Shown piece after piece: positions 36,911-48,400 of a stretch of DNA of 64,000 bases. The position numbers and the translations under genes were made by a program. The stretch is from positions 23,840,345 through 23,904,344 of the forward strand of contig OW203762.1 in NCBI GenBank assembly GCA_934045905.1, given 5' to 3'. The notes beneath the pieces were generated by a model. It ran no database searches and was not told the DNA's origin. It worked only from the letters and a program-made list of their open reading frames with translations. Source of the DNA: Leuctra nigra. Its lineage: Eukaryota; Arthropoda; Insecta; Plecoptera; Leuctridae. Within the stretch, counting starts at the first letter, position 1, and every line of letters starts with the position of its first letter.

Positions 36911-39900
36911 AGTTGTCAATTGTCAAGTTCTAAACTCTATCTCTTTCAATAACTTATACACATCAAGATAACATTGAAGTACATACATAATATGAAACAA
37001 ATTAGATTACTATTAATACAATTTATTTTATTTTTATACGACATTGACGGGATTGAAACCACTTGCACTGATTAATTTATTTTATTCACATTTAATGAAA
37101 ATACAAGTAATCGCAGATACTCATTGCTTTTAGTATTGCAGTTGTAAATTAGGATTTATGGGTCACAGCTACAGAAATAAGAATGAATAAATTTTACATT
37201 TTATTCATTTAGAATTAATTTCTGGAATCTAACACCAACTATATTCAATTGACATTTTCTCTAAAAACTGTAGTGTTTTCAACAATTTAGACGAAACTAA
37301 TTGCATGGGAAGGGGCGTCACTCCTTCACCACACCAAAGCCATTGTTTTTATTCTAAATTGCGTACAGATACTAATTTGTCTAAGATGTCTTCGTGCGTG
37401 TGGGTTTTCGGGGTAAAATAATGTTTAATTTAAATGTTGGCATGTCTCCACATGAAACCATTGTGCGAGATGTTTTCCGCATGATGAATAACTTCAGTCG
37501 CAAGTGAATTAGATGCTCCACGACGCGTTGTAGAAGAAACACTACAACTGGGAAACAATTCAAGTGTTCAGTGACATCCTCACAAAACCTAAATGAAGCT
37601 TGAAATATCTTGAACTGAAGAAAACAGGATTCATATACAATACGTTTGAACTTCCAATACATCTATACCAATTACCCCAATTACTAATTAGTAATTAGAG
37701 ATAGAAGGCCGAAAGTATATATTTCAATGATTATGGTGAGCTCAAAACCAATAATTCTGCCTTTATCCAATCAAAAATACATTAAGTAATTGTGTAAGAG
37801 AATACTTCAATATAAATGTATTCGATAACAAGCTTCTTTTTCATCATTCCAAAATTGTCAACGCAAAATGAAGAAAATGGACCTCCGGCCTTCTACTTTT
37901 GAGATACATGTAATTGTATTCCCTGCCAAATCTGGCCACTCTTCGACATTTTCTTCACCTAAACTTCTCCACTTCTCTCTGTCTCCCACTCCCCCGTCTT
38001 CTTTTTAGCTTTGATTCCGCCTCGATCTTCCAACTTCATCCCAACGACCTTGAAATATTTCACTCAACTCCTTCTTGATCTTCACAATATTATCTCTCTT
38101 TCCCACTTCATTTCTCATGCTTGTATTTTTTATGCAGCTGTCTGTTGCTTGTTGATGTGTAAACTTTTAACTTTACGAAACTTTAGGGGAAATTCGCTTT
38201 GAAAATTTAACTTTTAAGTCGCTGTCCAGAGTTTTAGTCAGAAGGATGACAATGATGGTAAAAAATGTACAATGTTGAAGCAATAAATAGTTATGTTAAT
38301 ATACTTCTATTTGTCAATAACAAAAGATTATTCTACCGACGATCCTGAAACGCTATCTCAACTCCAACCACAAGCCGCAAGAAACAAGTAGGTAACAACA
38401 AAACCATCTCGTAGAGCACGCTGAGATCCCCGACACACGATCACGTTCACGTCGAGAAGAATCAGCATCAGATACTCGAGATGCTGCAACAGATGCTGGT
38501 CTTGAGGCGTCGGATATCAGCTGCGAGCGCCAGCTGGACGCTCCGGGGACGTCGGCCGCCAGCTGGACGCTCCGGGGACGTCGGCCGCCAGCTGGGGCGC
38601 AGACGGTCAAGTGGAATGCAAGGATTCAGGGAAGTGCACGACCTAGAGGTAATTTACACGACAGATGCAGTTTCTAACAAGTGTTACAGCTTCTGGTTGA
38701 CTTCGGGGCAGTATTCGGTTCAATGGAATTTATTGTAATTTTTTTAGAATGCAAAAAATAGAAATAACTTAACTTTGTGAAAATTTTATTCCCATATCTT
38801 AGTGGTCGAATTGGAAGTCGATCCATGGGGGGATGGTGTATTGTACAAAATATATACCTATTTGCTCCAAGCTGTGGGGGGGGGCTGGGGGGAGGGATAC
38901 ATGAGCTTGAGAACATGATTTTCGATATATTTGCTCCTTGGGAAAGCCCCCCAGCACCATGCGGGTCCGTGGCGCACGGCCCGGATTTTTTTTTAATTTC
39001 AGAGTATGCATTTGGTGCATTTTTACGCGATTTTGACTCTATTTTAAGCCTATTTTTATCTCGATAAATGGCGTCAAGAGGTTAAAATTTACACATTTTC
39101 AGGAAATGGTAAGTGCTGTTTTTTTAATCTTTCATGGGGGATTGGAATTATCAATATAAACCCCAATACCATGGAGGGAATAGATATTTAGTGATAATCA
39201 AGATCATTTAGTATATATTTACCAAGATAGATTGTCGCTGTAACTTGGTTTGAAGGGGTTGGGGGAGGGGGGGGGGGGGAGTAAGAAGGGGAAACATAAT
39301 AATTTCACTGACCAAGTCCCATAACGAATTACCTTTATTTTAGATTTTACATCTATTTAAGAGAAATTAGCGTAATTCGAGCATCCCAGATTAAAATGTT
39401 TGAAGTGTTCAAATATCAAGGGTTTCCTGTGGTAACTTTTCAAGAATTACCATAACGAGAACATTTCATTTCGCCAAAGGACATACCTGTTGATCTTTTC
39501 ATGTAACTTTCCTCGTGTCAGTATTTATAACAATATTCTTTAAATATGTTCCGAATTAAACCATTCCGTCAATCCCAGATCTAAAAACTAGAGTTATTCG
39601 AGGAATTATTCAAATCCCGTGAAACATAACCTATAAAGTGGGAATATAACGGTATCTCTGTGTTCAAATGCTAGTCAACGGCCGCGAGTACACATTATAA
39701 AACTCTCAAGTAGTACTTCTTACTATGTGGTCTGTGACCACATGATGATTATGCCACGGGTGATTGAGTGTCGTTGTCATAACATTATCATAATACCTGG
39801 TGATGGTCGGATTGCAGTCTCATGACCACGTAGATGGGAGAATGAGTTCAAGGGTCAAATAATGTCACTGTCAAAGTTTATGTCAACAATTTTTCCATTA

Positions 39901-40002
39901 ATAGTACAGTTTTTATTAAAACAAACAATTTCAATGATGAGTTTTCACTATGTGATTGAACGATACAGGAATTCTCAGGTAAAAATAGCACGAACAGTGG
40001 AA
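36911..40002. other. Intergenic DNA, no gene recognised
   Basis: At 38345-38650 there is a GC-rich island that contains a 29-30-bp direct repeat (CCGCCAGCTGGACGCTCCGG type, two and a half copies at about 38525-38595). It is open in more than one frame, but no product or splice pair is recognised. G-rich tracts occur at 38876-38900 and 39255-39281. The rest is AT-rich. Confidence 0.4.
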
Positions 40003-40430
40003 TAGGGAAGTCTCCTTAAAATTAGATTTCAAAATAATATTTGTTTTATGAAACTTGAGATGTTGCTGAACACAGATATGGTATTATTTTTGTTGTGAGC
40101 TGAATAGTTTTCAAGGAATTTATTAATTTACAAAGATTGATATATTTCTTGCAATTTTAAAACAGGAAAATTGACAATGACCTCACAATCTGCAATATTG
40201 CCATGGTAACAAAGAAATCACCATGGTAACACATTGTTGGAGACTTGGAAATGACATCACAATCCCGATTCTCCTTGCCTGTCGTTTTGGCCGCCAAAAT
40301 ATCCAATGATATTTTGAATTTTATTTTTATGAATGAACATTTTATATTTTGCTGGTGATAAGTATGTTCGTCATAGTTATTTGTGTTGAATATCAGTTTT
40401 GGTTTTGAAAGAAATGGTTGAAACACAAAA
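40003..40430 (-). repeat. Dispersed repeat family R1, copy 1
   Basis: Reverse-complementary to 44640-44990 with clear divergence. Shared phrases (here on the plus strand) include GATGTTGCTGAACACAGAT, GGTATTATTTTTGTTGTG, CAATATTGCCATGGTAACAA and CCATGGTAACA. It is unclassified, probably a worn transposon. Confidence 0.65.
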
Positions 40431-40560
40431 TTCTCTGAACTTCACAACAAATGGCCGCGTCTCGATTCGCACGGTTGTCCTTCCCCGCGTCCTTTCCGGT
40501 TGTCCTTCCCGAGACTGTTATTTAAATGTCGGATGGTCCTTCGTAGCTGATGTCTTTTAA

Positions 40561-40748
40561 TTATTTTCCTCCGTCGATAGGCAAATGACTGGTAGGTTCC
40601 CTACTAGGCCACGAACGCCTCCTTCCCACCGTTCATCCTTACATCACCATCATCATCATCATCTTCCTAGTCATTCGTCCTTCGCCATTGGTCATATAGT
40701 TGGAGAGTACAGCATGACGTTATAAACCAATAAAATAAAATAAAATAT
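40561..40748 (+). mobile_element. tRNA-derived SINE family, copy 4
   Basis: It holds the family core (GATAGGCAAATGACTGGTAG, ACGCCTCCTTCCCACCG, TCATTCGTCCTTCGCCATTG) and an (ATC)n middle. It ends in an A-rich AATAAAATAAAATAAAATA tail, which fits retroposition. The tRNA-like head is unclear. Confidence 0.65.
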
Positions 40749-41005
40749 TGTGGATATAGCGGTTAATTCTTCGTATAAGAAGGGTTGTAAACTGTAGATA
40801 TAGGTGTCATCCAGATACATACTGGGTTTTATGGAAACATTCCATTGAACTCATAACGGAATTAACAATATTCCTTTACATTCACACCACGTGTTATAAA
40901 TAGAAGTTGAACGGTGCTGCTCATGCGTATAAAATTATAATCCAAAGATAATAAAAATTCTTCATAACTTTCTTCTTTCTACAGGAAATGTGAATTAAAA
41001 AGAAA

Positions 41006-41079
41006 TGGCCCATGGGGGGATCGAACCCACGACCTTCGCGTTATTAGCACGACGCTCTAACCAGCTGAGCTAATGGGCC
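41006..41079 (-). tRNA. tRNA-Ile (anticodon AAT), copy 2
   Basis: Identical over 74 nt to the gene at 36837, including the T-stem mismatch. A TTTTT terminator again lies just past the 3' end. The 5' flank also resembles that of copy 1 (TCTAAAC...CTATCTCT...CACATCAAGATAA), so the pair arose by duplication of a longer segment. Confidence 0.95.
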
Positions 41080-41652
41080 AGTTGTCGTCAGGGCGATTCT
41101 AAACACTATCTCTCTTTCAGTACCTTGCTCACATCAAGATAAGATAAGATGGAAAACACGGTATACGATAAAATCAGATCCATTATCATTTTGTAGCCAG
41201 TAGCGGATCTCAATGAACGGGTCACAGAAAACGACACAAGGAAATATCAAAATAATATAACACAACAGTATTTGGTAGTCAAAATGGTAACACAGAAGAA
41301 AATACAGTAATATTTTCAGAAATACTCATCATAATATTACATAAATCTTATTGCACCAAATAGGATCCCTAATTTTCTGCTACCAAAAGTTATTTCCTTA
41401 TAAATAACTACGTAACTTAGGTACAACTGTAAGTTTATTCACTCTCAAATCCTTCCTTCAATTAAAAAAATCACGCATTTGTTGAATTTATCTCTAAAGT
41501 TTTGAATTCCTCCATACTACCCTTGCACAAGTTCCTCCCCTTCTACCCTGATAGGAACTGTTTGTAATTCGGCTATACAACTTATGCACCTTTCTTTAGA
41601 CTTTATTGTGTCCTGTTCTATGGAAATGAGTTTGCTTTCATCACATCGGTAC

Positions 41653-41859
41653 ACAGTGGCGAAACTTATTGCCCACGAAGAGGGGGGGGGGGGGGGGGGG
41701 GGAGAAAGGACATAGGGGACCCAAGCTAAATCCGTACTGCTAATCTTTGACTTTTACAAATATGCATTAAATCACATTTCAAGGTTAACAAATATATTTA
41801 TTTAGAGGGGATGGAGACTTTCTGAAAATCTCACTAGGCCCTGAAATCTTACGCCACTG
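41653..41859. mobile_element. hAT-like MITE, 207 bp, with a long G tract
   Basis: The ends CAGTGGCGAAACTT (41653) and TTACGCCACTG (to 41859) are inverted over about 11 bases with one mismatch. A G-tract of about 20 lies just inside the left end (41683-41702). The flanking 8-mers agree at only half of their positions, so the target duplication is worn or absent. Confidence 0.5.
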
Positions 41860-42775
41860 TTAGTCAAGCATTTCCGACCAAAACATGATTTAGTTCTTTA
41901 GAACACATTTTCTAAAGACACAAACCGTGAATGAGCATTTTTGTCTGAGATATTATTTCGTGTTCGCATTGATAATGTAATAATCAGGAAGGATTCCGTC
42001 GAGTCACTTCTAGGGGCTGAGAAGATAATGGGGCATATTAGTGGTCCAGACCAATCTAGAGCTCGTTACCGTGCCGGTACCGGGCCGGGTACCGGGGGTA
42101 CATGGTACCGGGAAAGATGGACACTATGGATGATTATACACGCTACCAACCGACGTATGATTTGTTGAACTAGAGTCTTTTTAAGGAACCAGGGGTGACA
42201 TGGAACGTTAGACCATTTAGACCAAGATTTCTAGTTTTCGGGGCAAGTTGTTTAAATTTCCCATATTTTAACAAAAACTATATCCAAAATTACCAATACG
42301 GAAAACATTATCGTTCCCAAAAATGAGTGCCAAACTTTTTTTAAAAATATTTGCGAATTGGGATTTTTTGATTAATTAATAATTATAGAAAACGTCAACA
42401 TAGTTTATGGAAGTTTATATGAGAACTTATGAGAAACATCACACGGTTCTACAGAAATTGTGTAAAAATCACTATAGTTGAAATTAAGGTAAAATGGTAA
42501 TTTGTTTAATAAGATTAAAATATCTAATATTAATTATAGTCATTATTTAATGGATCTATACTGTTGTGTATTTTAAGAAAAACATTATTTTTAATATATT
42601 CTGCTTTTTCTAGTCGGTGGGATATTTTTAAAAGTTTTCTATCCCGATTGCAATCTTGGTAACCCCTGTGTCAAGTCATGCCGCTGCTTTATGTAATAAT
42701 GGAAAAGGTTAGGTTATAGTTTCTTCTGATGACAAAAAGATTCCACAGCGATCATTAGTTCCGCGTTTTTGGGAA

Positions 42776-43072
42776 ATGAAATTGGGAAGCTGGGAAGAGA
42801 GAAGATTGAAGATAGAAGAAAGAAGTGAAGTTTGTGTCAGTGGTGATTACAGTTTCACGGCAAGGTTGAACGAAAGAGACGGGTTAAAAGAAAGAAGATT
42901 TACCAATTTCAAACACAGCACTGACAAAAGCAGGCCGACTTTCATGCGGTTAGGTTGTGGTCGGAGAGATTATCAAGAAATGAGGAGGACCTTTGTAGTT
43001 GTAAGGGATTTATGTGATTACGTTGTGAACCAATTTAGAAATGAAACGGAGAATCCCATTGGAGATGTATAA
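42776..43072 (+). CDS. Unassigned 98-codon ORF, doubtful
   Basis: An ATG-started ORF encoding a basic, Arg/Glu-rich peptide (MKLGSWEERRLKIEERSE...) with no recognised domain, signal peptide or membrane segment. AATAAA overlaps the stop codon region (about 43070-43077), which would be an unusually tight 3' end for a real mRNA. The purine-rich composition (repeated GAAAGA) can by itself keep this strand open. I do not recognise it, and it may well be non-coding. Confidence 0.15.
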   Translation: MKLGSWEERRLKIEERSEVCVSGDYSFTARLNERDGLKERRFTNFKHSTDKSRPTFMRLGCGRRDYQEMRRTFVVVRDLCDYVVNQFRNETENPIGDV

Positions 43073-43313
43073 ATAAATACTTTTATCACGTTGGTCACGT
43101 CATTAATTATTCATATACAATACAACATGATAAAATTTAATAATGATATTATAGCAGCATTAAAATTGTATTCTCTTTTATTTCACATCAAAGCAAGAAT
43201 TTATCACAATAATCGCAAATGTTATTTTGCACTTTGTTATTTCACAATTTTAATCGGCATTGTTCAATTTACAACGCACCACAAATAGAACTAACTTTTA
43301 AGGATTATTCTAA

Positions 43314-44184
43314 TTGAGCGAGCGAAGCGAGCGTCTCCTTTTGGCTCTTTTGGCACGGACCTCTGTTTTTTTTTTTTTTTTTTTTTTCTGTTACTGACGA
43401 TATACAGGTCAGAGTTTTTCTTCGATCGAGCTGAAATTTTGCACACAAGTACGTAGCATTTCTGATTGTTGTAGACCCTAATTTTTTTGAAATCCCCTGA
43501 TTGGTGCAAATTTAAAAAAAATTATCTTTCGATTGGTTGGTTTGATCAATTTGAAATTTAGCAAAGACATTGCAACCAACATTGTACCCAATCATAATAA
43601 ATTTCAGCCAAATCCACCCATTGGTTCAAATTTGAAACCATTTTTCCTGTGATTTTTGAAATTTAAACTAGAACCGATTGACCGATCAACTAAAAACTTT
43701 GCATGGTCATTGGTACCAACATTTAAGGTATTTTTGCCAATTTTCAGTCAAATCTGTAGTTATTTTCAAAAGGTTTTGTAATTTTAGTGACATTTTGCGT
43801 ATTGGCTGTCAAATTCACGGCGACTTCGAATCTTCAGTTCAAGGCAAGGTAGTTAGAGCAGAAAGTTTCAAACGAAATGAAACTAATAATGACCGTTCAA
43901 CAGATTGATCTGATATTGTGTACACACTAATATCATTATGATTTGAGTTGTCCCAGGTATATTTTTTTAAAGATATCCTGTGATTTTTGAATATTAACAA
44001 GGAACAGTTCAATCATAAGGGTTGATACTAACATTTTAAAAATATTTAGAGATTTTTATTCAAGTCTGACGAAATTCAAGATTTATTGGCTTTTAATGAT
44101 ATTTTCGATAGACATAATTTCGGTTCGAGGTGTTCCGCGTATCCGTGCTCGCTCATCAACGCGTTACTCAGAGCGTTTTCCTAG
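43314..44184 (+). mobile_element. Helentron/HINE-like element, copy 3 (intact, 871 bp)
   Basis: The best-preserved copy. It starts TTGAGCGAGCGAAGCGAGCG, then CTCCTTTTGGCTCTTTTGGC, a T21 tract (43368-43388) and the unit with GAGCTGAAATTTTGCACACA. The 3' end has GTGCTCGCTCATCAACGCG and GAGCGTTTTCCTAG. Sub-terminal GAGCGAGC/GCTCGCTC are mirrored. It is flanked by T on the right (CTAG|TTATTG). It encodes nothing. Confidence 0.7.
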
Positions 44185-44639
44185 TTATTGATAATATCAC
44201 CTTATTTGTATGTATTATTTGTTACTTATTATGTAACAACTTACTTATATGTTACTTATTTATTACTTTGTAAACTGAATACTCAAATAGAACCTTTGAG
44301 GACCTTCCCGCCAAATGAGTTTTTCCTGGAAAGATTGGCGTATAAGTATGCCAGTGCCACCTATCAGCCAAGAATAGAACCTAGTAGATAGTTCGTAACT
44401 TAGCTACTGGGAGCGCTCATGTACGGGTAGCCGCAAGATGCATCACTGATTGCATACTTCACAGGCGTTACATCGATTCAAGTATTTCATTGGTCTTCGT
44501 ATAATTATGGCAATACAAAAGAAAACAATGCTAATTTTCAATAAATAATTATATTCTCTACCACGATGGTAAATCCTAACTTTATAGTTAGGTCTTAGGT
44601 ATACGTAGTTACAAGTTACTTATCACCAGAGAAATTTAA

Positions 44640-44990
44640 AATTTTTATTCATAAAAATCAAATTCAAATATCATAGGACATTTTGGCGAAAAAGACGGCA
44701 TGACAAGAATCAGAACTGAACTGTGATGTAATTTCCAAATCTCCCACAATGTTGTTACCATGGTGATTTCTTTGTTGCTGAGGCAATATAGCAAATTGTG
44801 ATGTCATTGCCAATTTTCGTGTTTTTCAAATTAGAAGAAATCTATCAAACTTTGTAAATTAATTACTTGAAAACTATTCGTCCCACAACAAAAATAATAC
44901 CACATCTGTGTTCAGCAACATCTCAACTCTCATAAAATAAGTATTATTCTGAAATCCAACTTTCACGTGACTTCCAGGTATGTATTACCT
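44640..44990 (+). repeat. Dispersed repeat family R1, copy 2
   Basis: The diverged reverse copy of 40003-40430. Shared phrases include TTGTTACCATGGTGATTTC, CAACAAAAATAATACCA and ATCTGTGTTCAGCAACATCT. It lies about 400 bp past the last exon of the PDZ gene and could be read through in its 3' UTR. Confidence 0.65.
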
Positions 44991-45406
44991 ACACAAAACT
45001 TTGCGAAGAAAAATAATATATTCATTTGTCCAAGAATACAAGTAAATAAAATCATATAGGTAAGATTAGTGTTGTGTTACCTCTATGATAAAACGCCTTT
45101 TACCTACTCATTGCATCTTTTTGCTCTTAGCCACGAAAACAATTGAGTTTTTAGTATCGTATCATATTTAAAAATAAATGAAGGTAGAGAAAGATGATGA
45201 AGGACATTTTACGTTGAGGAAAATTATCTACATACAAAAATAAATATAATTTCAAGAAGTAGGTAATAAAAATGTATTGCACTGTATAATTATGTACATG
45301 TCAGTTGTAAAGGTATAAGAATGACTAAGATACGTCAACACACACACTCTGACCAATCCCTCTGATTGGTCCAGAAGCTACCCGCTTGATTGTGATTGGT
45401 GGAGAT

Positions 45407-45464
45407 TCATTCTTCGGGCTCCACTGTCTGCACTAAGTCGGTGCAAGACTTGGCTTTAGTGGAT
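45407..45464 (-). CDS. PDZ gene exon 5 (C terminus)
   Basis: The acceptor is GTTTCTTTTCAG|ATCCAC. It encodes [18 protein letters not shown] and a TGA stop at 45409-45407. The frame follows directly from the 2-nt overhang of exon 4. The 3' UTR end was not fixed; a TTTATT (AATAAA on the minus strand) occurs only at about 44645. Confidence 0.75.
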
Positions 45465-48400
45465 CTGAAAAGAAACAAAACGAGGGTTAATTAATAACTA
45501 AAACATTCATTACACTTTTCTAAGTCTCATAATCTTTCATATTCTTGATTCTTGCTACAGTGTAAGTTTCAACTTCAAGTCAAAATGTGTTTCAAAACAT
45601 AGGTACAGGTTGAGCACCTCCTACAATTTATTGATTAATGAATTAGTTGTACATTGTATGGTATACCTACTGGTGGTAACATTTTATAAGTAATAGGCAA
45701 AGAAGAATCATATTCATGAACAACAATTGCATTGTTAACTTTTGCACTTTTATTTGATAGAAAAGTGTTATCATCTTAGATGTTGTCTAAATGTCAGGAC
45801 GTTACTACAGAACGATTCTCAAAGAATGAGTCAGTGCATTAAACAGTAAACACACTACCTTAGTAGGTATCTAGGTACCTTTTATTTGCACTCTTTATTA
45901 TAGTGTTTAACTTCTCAATGTTCAGCAAATAAGCTAATGACGTACGATGAATGATAACGATGATAAATAGTGTAAACGGCGGGAAGTGAGGGGGTCATGA
46001 CCTATTAATCGGGAACCTTCCCATCATGTGCCTCCCGCCTGAGGAAACCCGAGCCATCTGACCACGTGGTGATGACTTACATGTCGGCCTGTCGCACTCT
46101 GCGACACACGTGCAGCGCCACTGGGCCCTGCTTGATGGACTTGAAGATGTGCAGCGCCTCGGAGTGCGTCAGATCGTGGCTCACAACGCCGTTCACAGCC
46201 AGTACTTCGTCACCTGCAAGCACGGTTCAAAGTCACTCACCCTCGAATCATCATGGATGTGTACAAGTTTAGTAGTTTGAAATATCAGCATTAAAGGTCA
46301 AGTTATTGGTCACCTCCCACCCCCTCCCCCCTGAAGGTCATATACAATACAATCTGTACCACGAAGAAAGGGAACATTTCTTTTGGATATATTTAAAAGA
46401 TACCTCATTCCTAAGCTTCAAAGTTGTCAAAAGTCCGTACTTGAAGAAAGCTCTGCCATTTAGGTACCGGACCTTCAGGTACGAAACAGTGTGCAGTGTA
46501 CAAAATACAGTGTAAAATACTCAAAATACCCCATGAAATTGAGCGTTTTATGTTGATTGTATACCACATACTCTTTCGTGGTTCAGGTATGTTGAGTCAA
46601 ACGTTGAAAGAAAATGATTGGACAGCGAAACAAATGAGGATTTTCCGAAATTGAGTTATTAGAGATTCAGATGCCTGGAGAGATGTTTCTAAAAAAAAAG
46701 TTGTTGGATTTAAAATATGGAACGTAATCAATTTTCCTTTCCTCGCAACCGAGATAATAAACACGTATATCACTCTCCGGGACAGGAACAGAAATGAATC
46801 TTGACCTGTCTCACTGACCTGCTTGTAACCTGCCGTCCTCCGCCGCCTGTCCTCCCGTGAGTATGCTCTTGATGAAGATGCCGAGCGCCCCTCGCGGCGA
46901 GTCCCGCCCACCGACGATCGTGAACCCCAAGCTCTTCTTCCCGGGCCCCTTCTCGAAGATGATCGTGTGGAACGAGCAAGCCGTCGACCTCGGCCTCCTC
47001 GGCAGCGTGCAGAAGTTCGTCATCTCCTTGACGCCGTCGTAGACCAGCGCCTCGTTCTGCGTCGTCGACGTCGTCTTAGCGGCGTCGCCATAGCTCGTGA
47101 TCGTGCGTCGGAACGCCTTGTTCCCGGCGTTCTTCTGGAAGTGGTGACGCTTCTTGACGGCTTTCGGCGTCGAACTTATCCCGCCTAACCGGCTCGCCAT
47201 GTGGACGACTTCGAAGTCGTGGAGGTTGTCGGAGTTCGAGGACTCCGGGTTCGACGAGTCGGTGCTGCGGAACGACGAGGAGATGTCGGAGGAGGCGGGG
47301 GAGTTGTGGTTCGGGAGGAGGAGGACGTTCTCGTAGTCGACGGAGCTCTCGCGCATGGTCCGCGCCGTCGGGACGTCGATGTCGGGCGTCGGGGGAGGCG
47401 GAGGCTCGTTGGGACGGGCGATGACGAGGTCCACGTCACGGGGACCGGTCTTGAGGGCCTCGCGGGCCCCGGACATCGTCAGGCCCCGGAGGCGACGGCC
47501 GTTGACGTTCATGATCTCGTCGCCGACCAACAGAGTGCCGTCCCTGAGGAACAGTAACACAAATTAATAACAAAACACATGGAAAGATTACTAAATTTCT
47601 GTATTGAGCATATTTGTTTGTTTTCAACAGTACTACGTTGATATTCTAATAAGAAAACTGTAGTGCTCTTTTCTTTTTGCTCCTGGTTTTTCTCATTGGG
47701 CCAAGCCGTAATATCCACACATTTGATTGTCTGAACACAAAAACGCTGTGTCGTATCTATTCATTGTCCTTGCTCTAAGTGGAAGTCTCACTGGAAAATA
47801 TCACATGATGTAAAGGAAAGAATTCCGTCAGGCAGCAGGCTGGTCCACTCTGCAACGCGTTTGAAATATCACCAGCATAATAATAAAGGTTACTTGATTC
47901 TGTTCTGATTGATATTTTTTAATTATACAGCGAAATTCTAAACAGATAACAAGCTACATTCCCTTTCTTCAGAAGGAGCCGACCTGAGTTATTCTCTTCT
48001 TCATCAATAAGAGATTTTTAAATTGAAGAGAATGTACCTACCTATCAACTTTTCTTAAATTTTGTCGAGTGTACTAACGAGCAATAATTACCATTGTTGA
48101 ACACAACATATCTTCATGATCCTCAAAAACATTTTGTCGCCAACTAGCAACTTCCACTGATCTGATACAATTAGTTCACAGCGTCCTACTGCCTGCACAA
48201 CACACTCGCAACTGAACTAGTTATCACTCAATCTCTGTACTATATCTGCTATCACCTAGTGCTGTGTTGACATGTGGCTCTAGTCGTCACAATATCATTG
48301 CATATGACGCAGTCACCTACTCTAGATGTGATGTAAATAACGCCCCAGATCTGACCGCATACGTCATGGCAGGACATCCGAAGTCTGGGATACAGAGGAA

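Larger units (their letters stand above)
41080..43313. other. Intergenic DNA with a MITE and an unassigned ORF
   Basis: Apart from the MITE at 41653 and the ORF at 42776 (both listed), the span holds a GC-rich cluster of GGTACCGG words at 42070-42115. These resemble the GGTATGG/CCGGTAC words of the hAT-type MITE at 6198. No gene is recognised. Confidence 0.4.

Noticed and set aside
38345..38740. Coding exon in the GC-rich island
   Set aside because: Open in several frames on both strands because of a 29-30-bp direct repeat. No recognisable protein and no convincing acceptor/donor pair in one frame.
42070..42115. Regulatory GGTACCGG cluster
   Set aside because: Resembles words inside the hAT-type MITE at 6198 and is probably a worn repeat fragment. 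No gene context.
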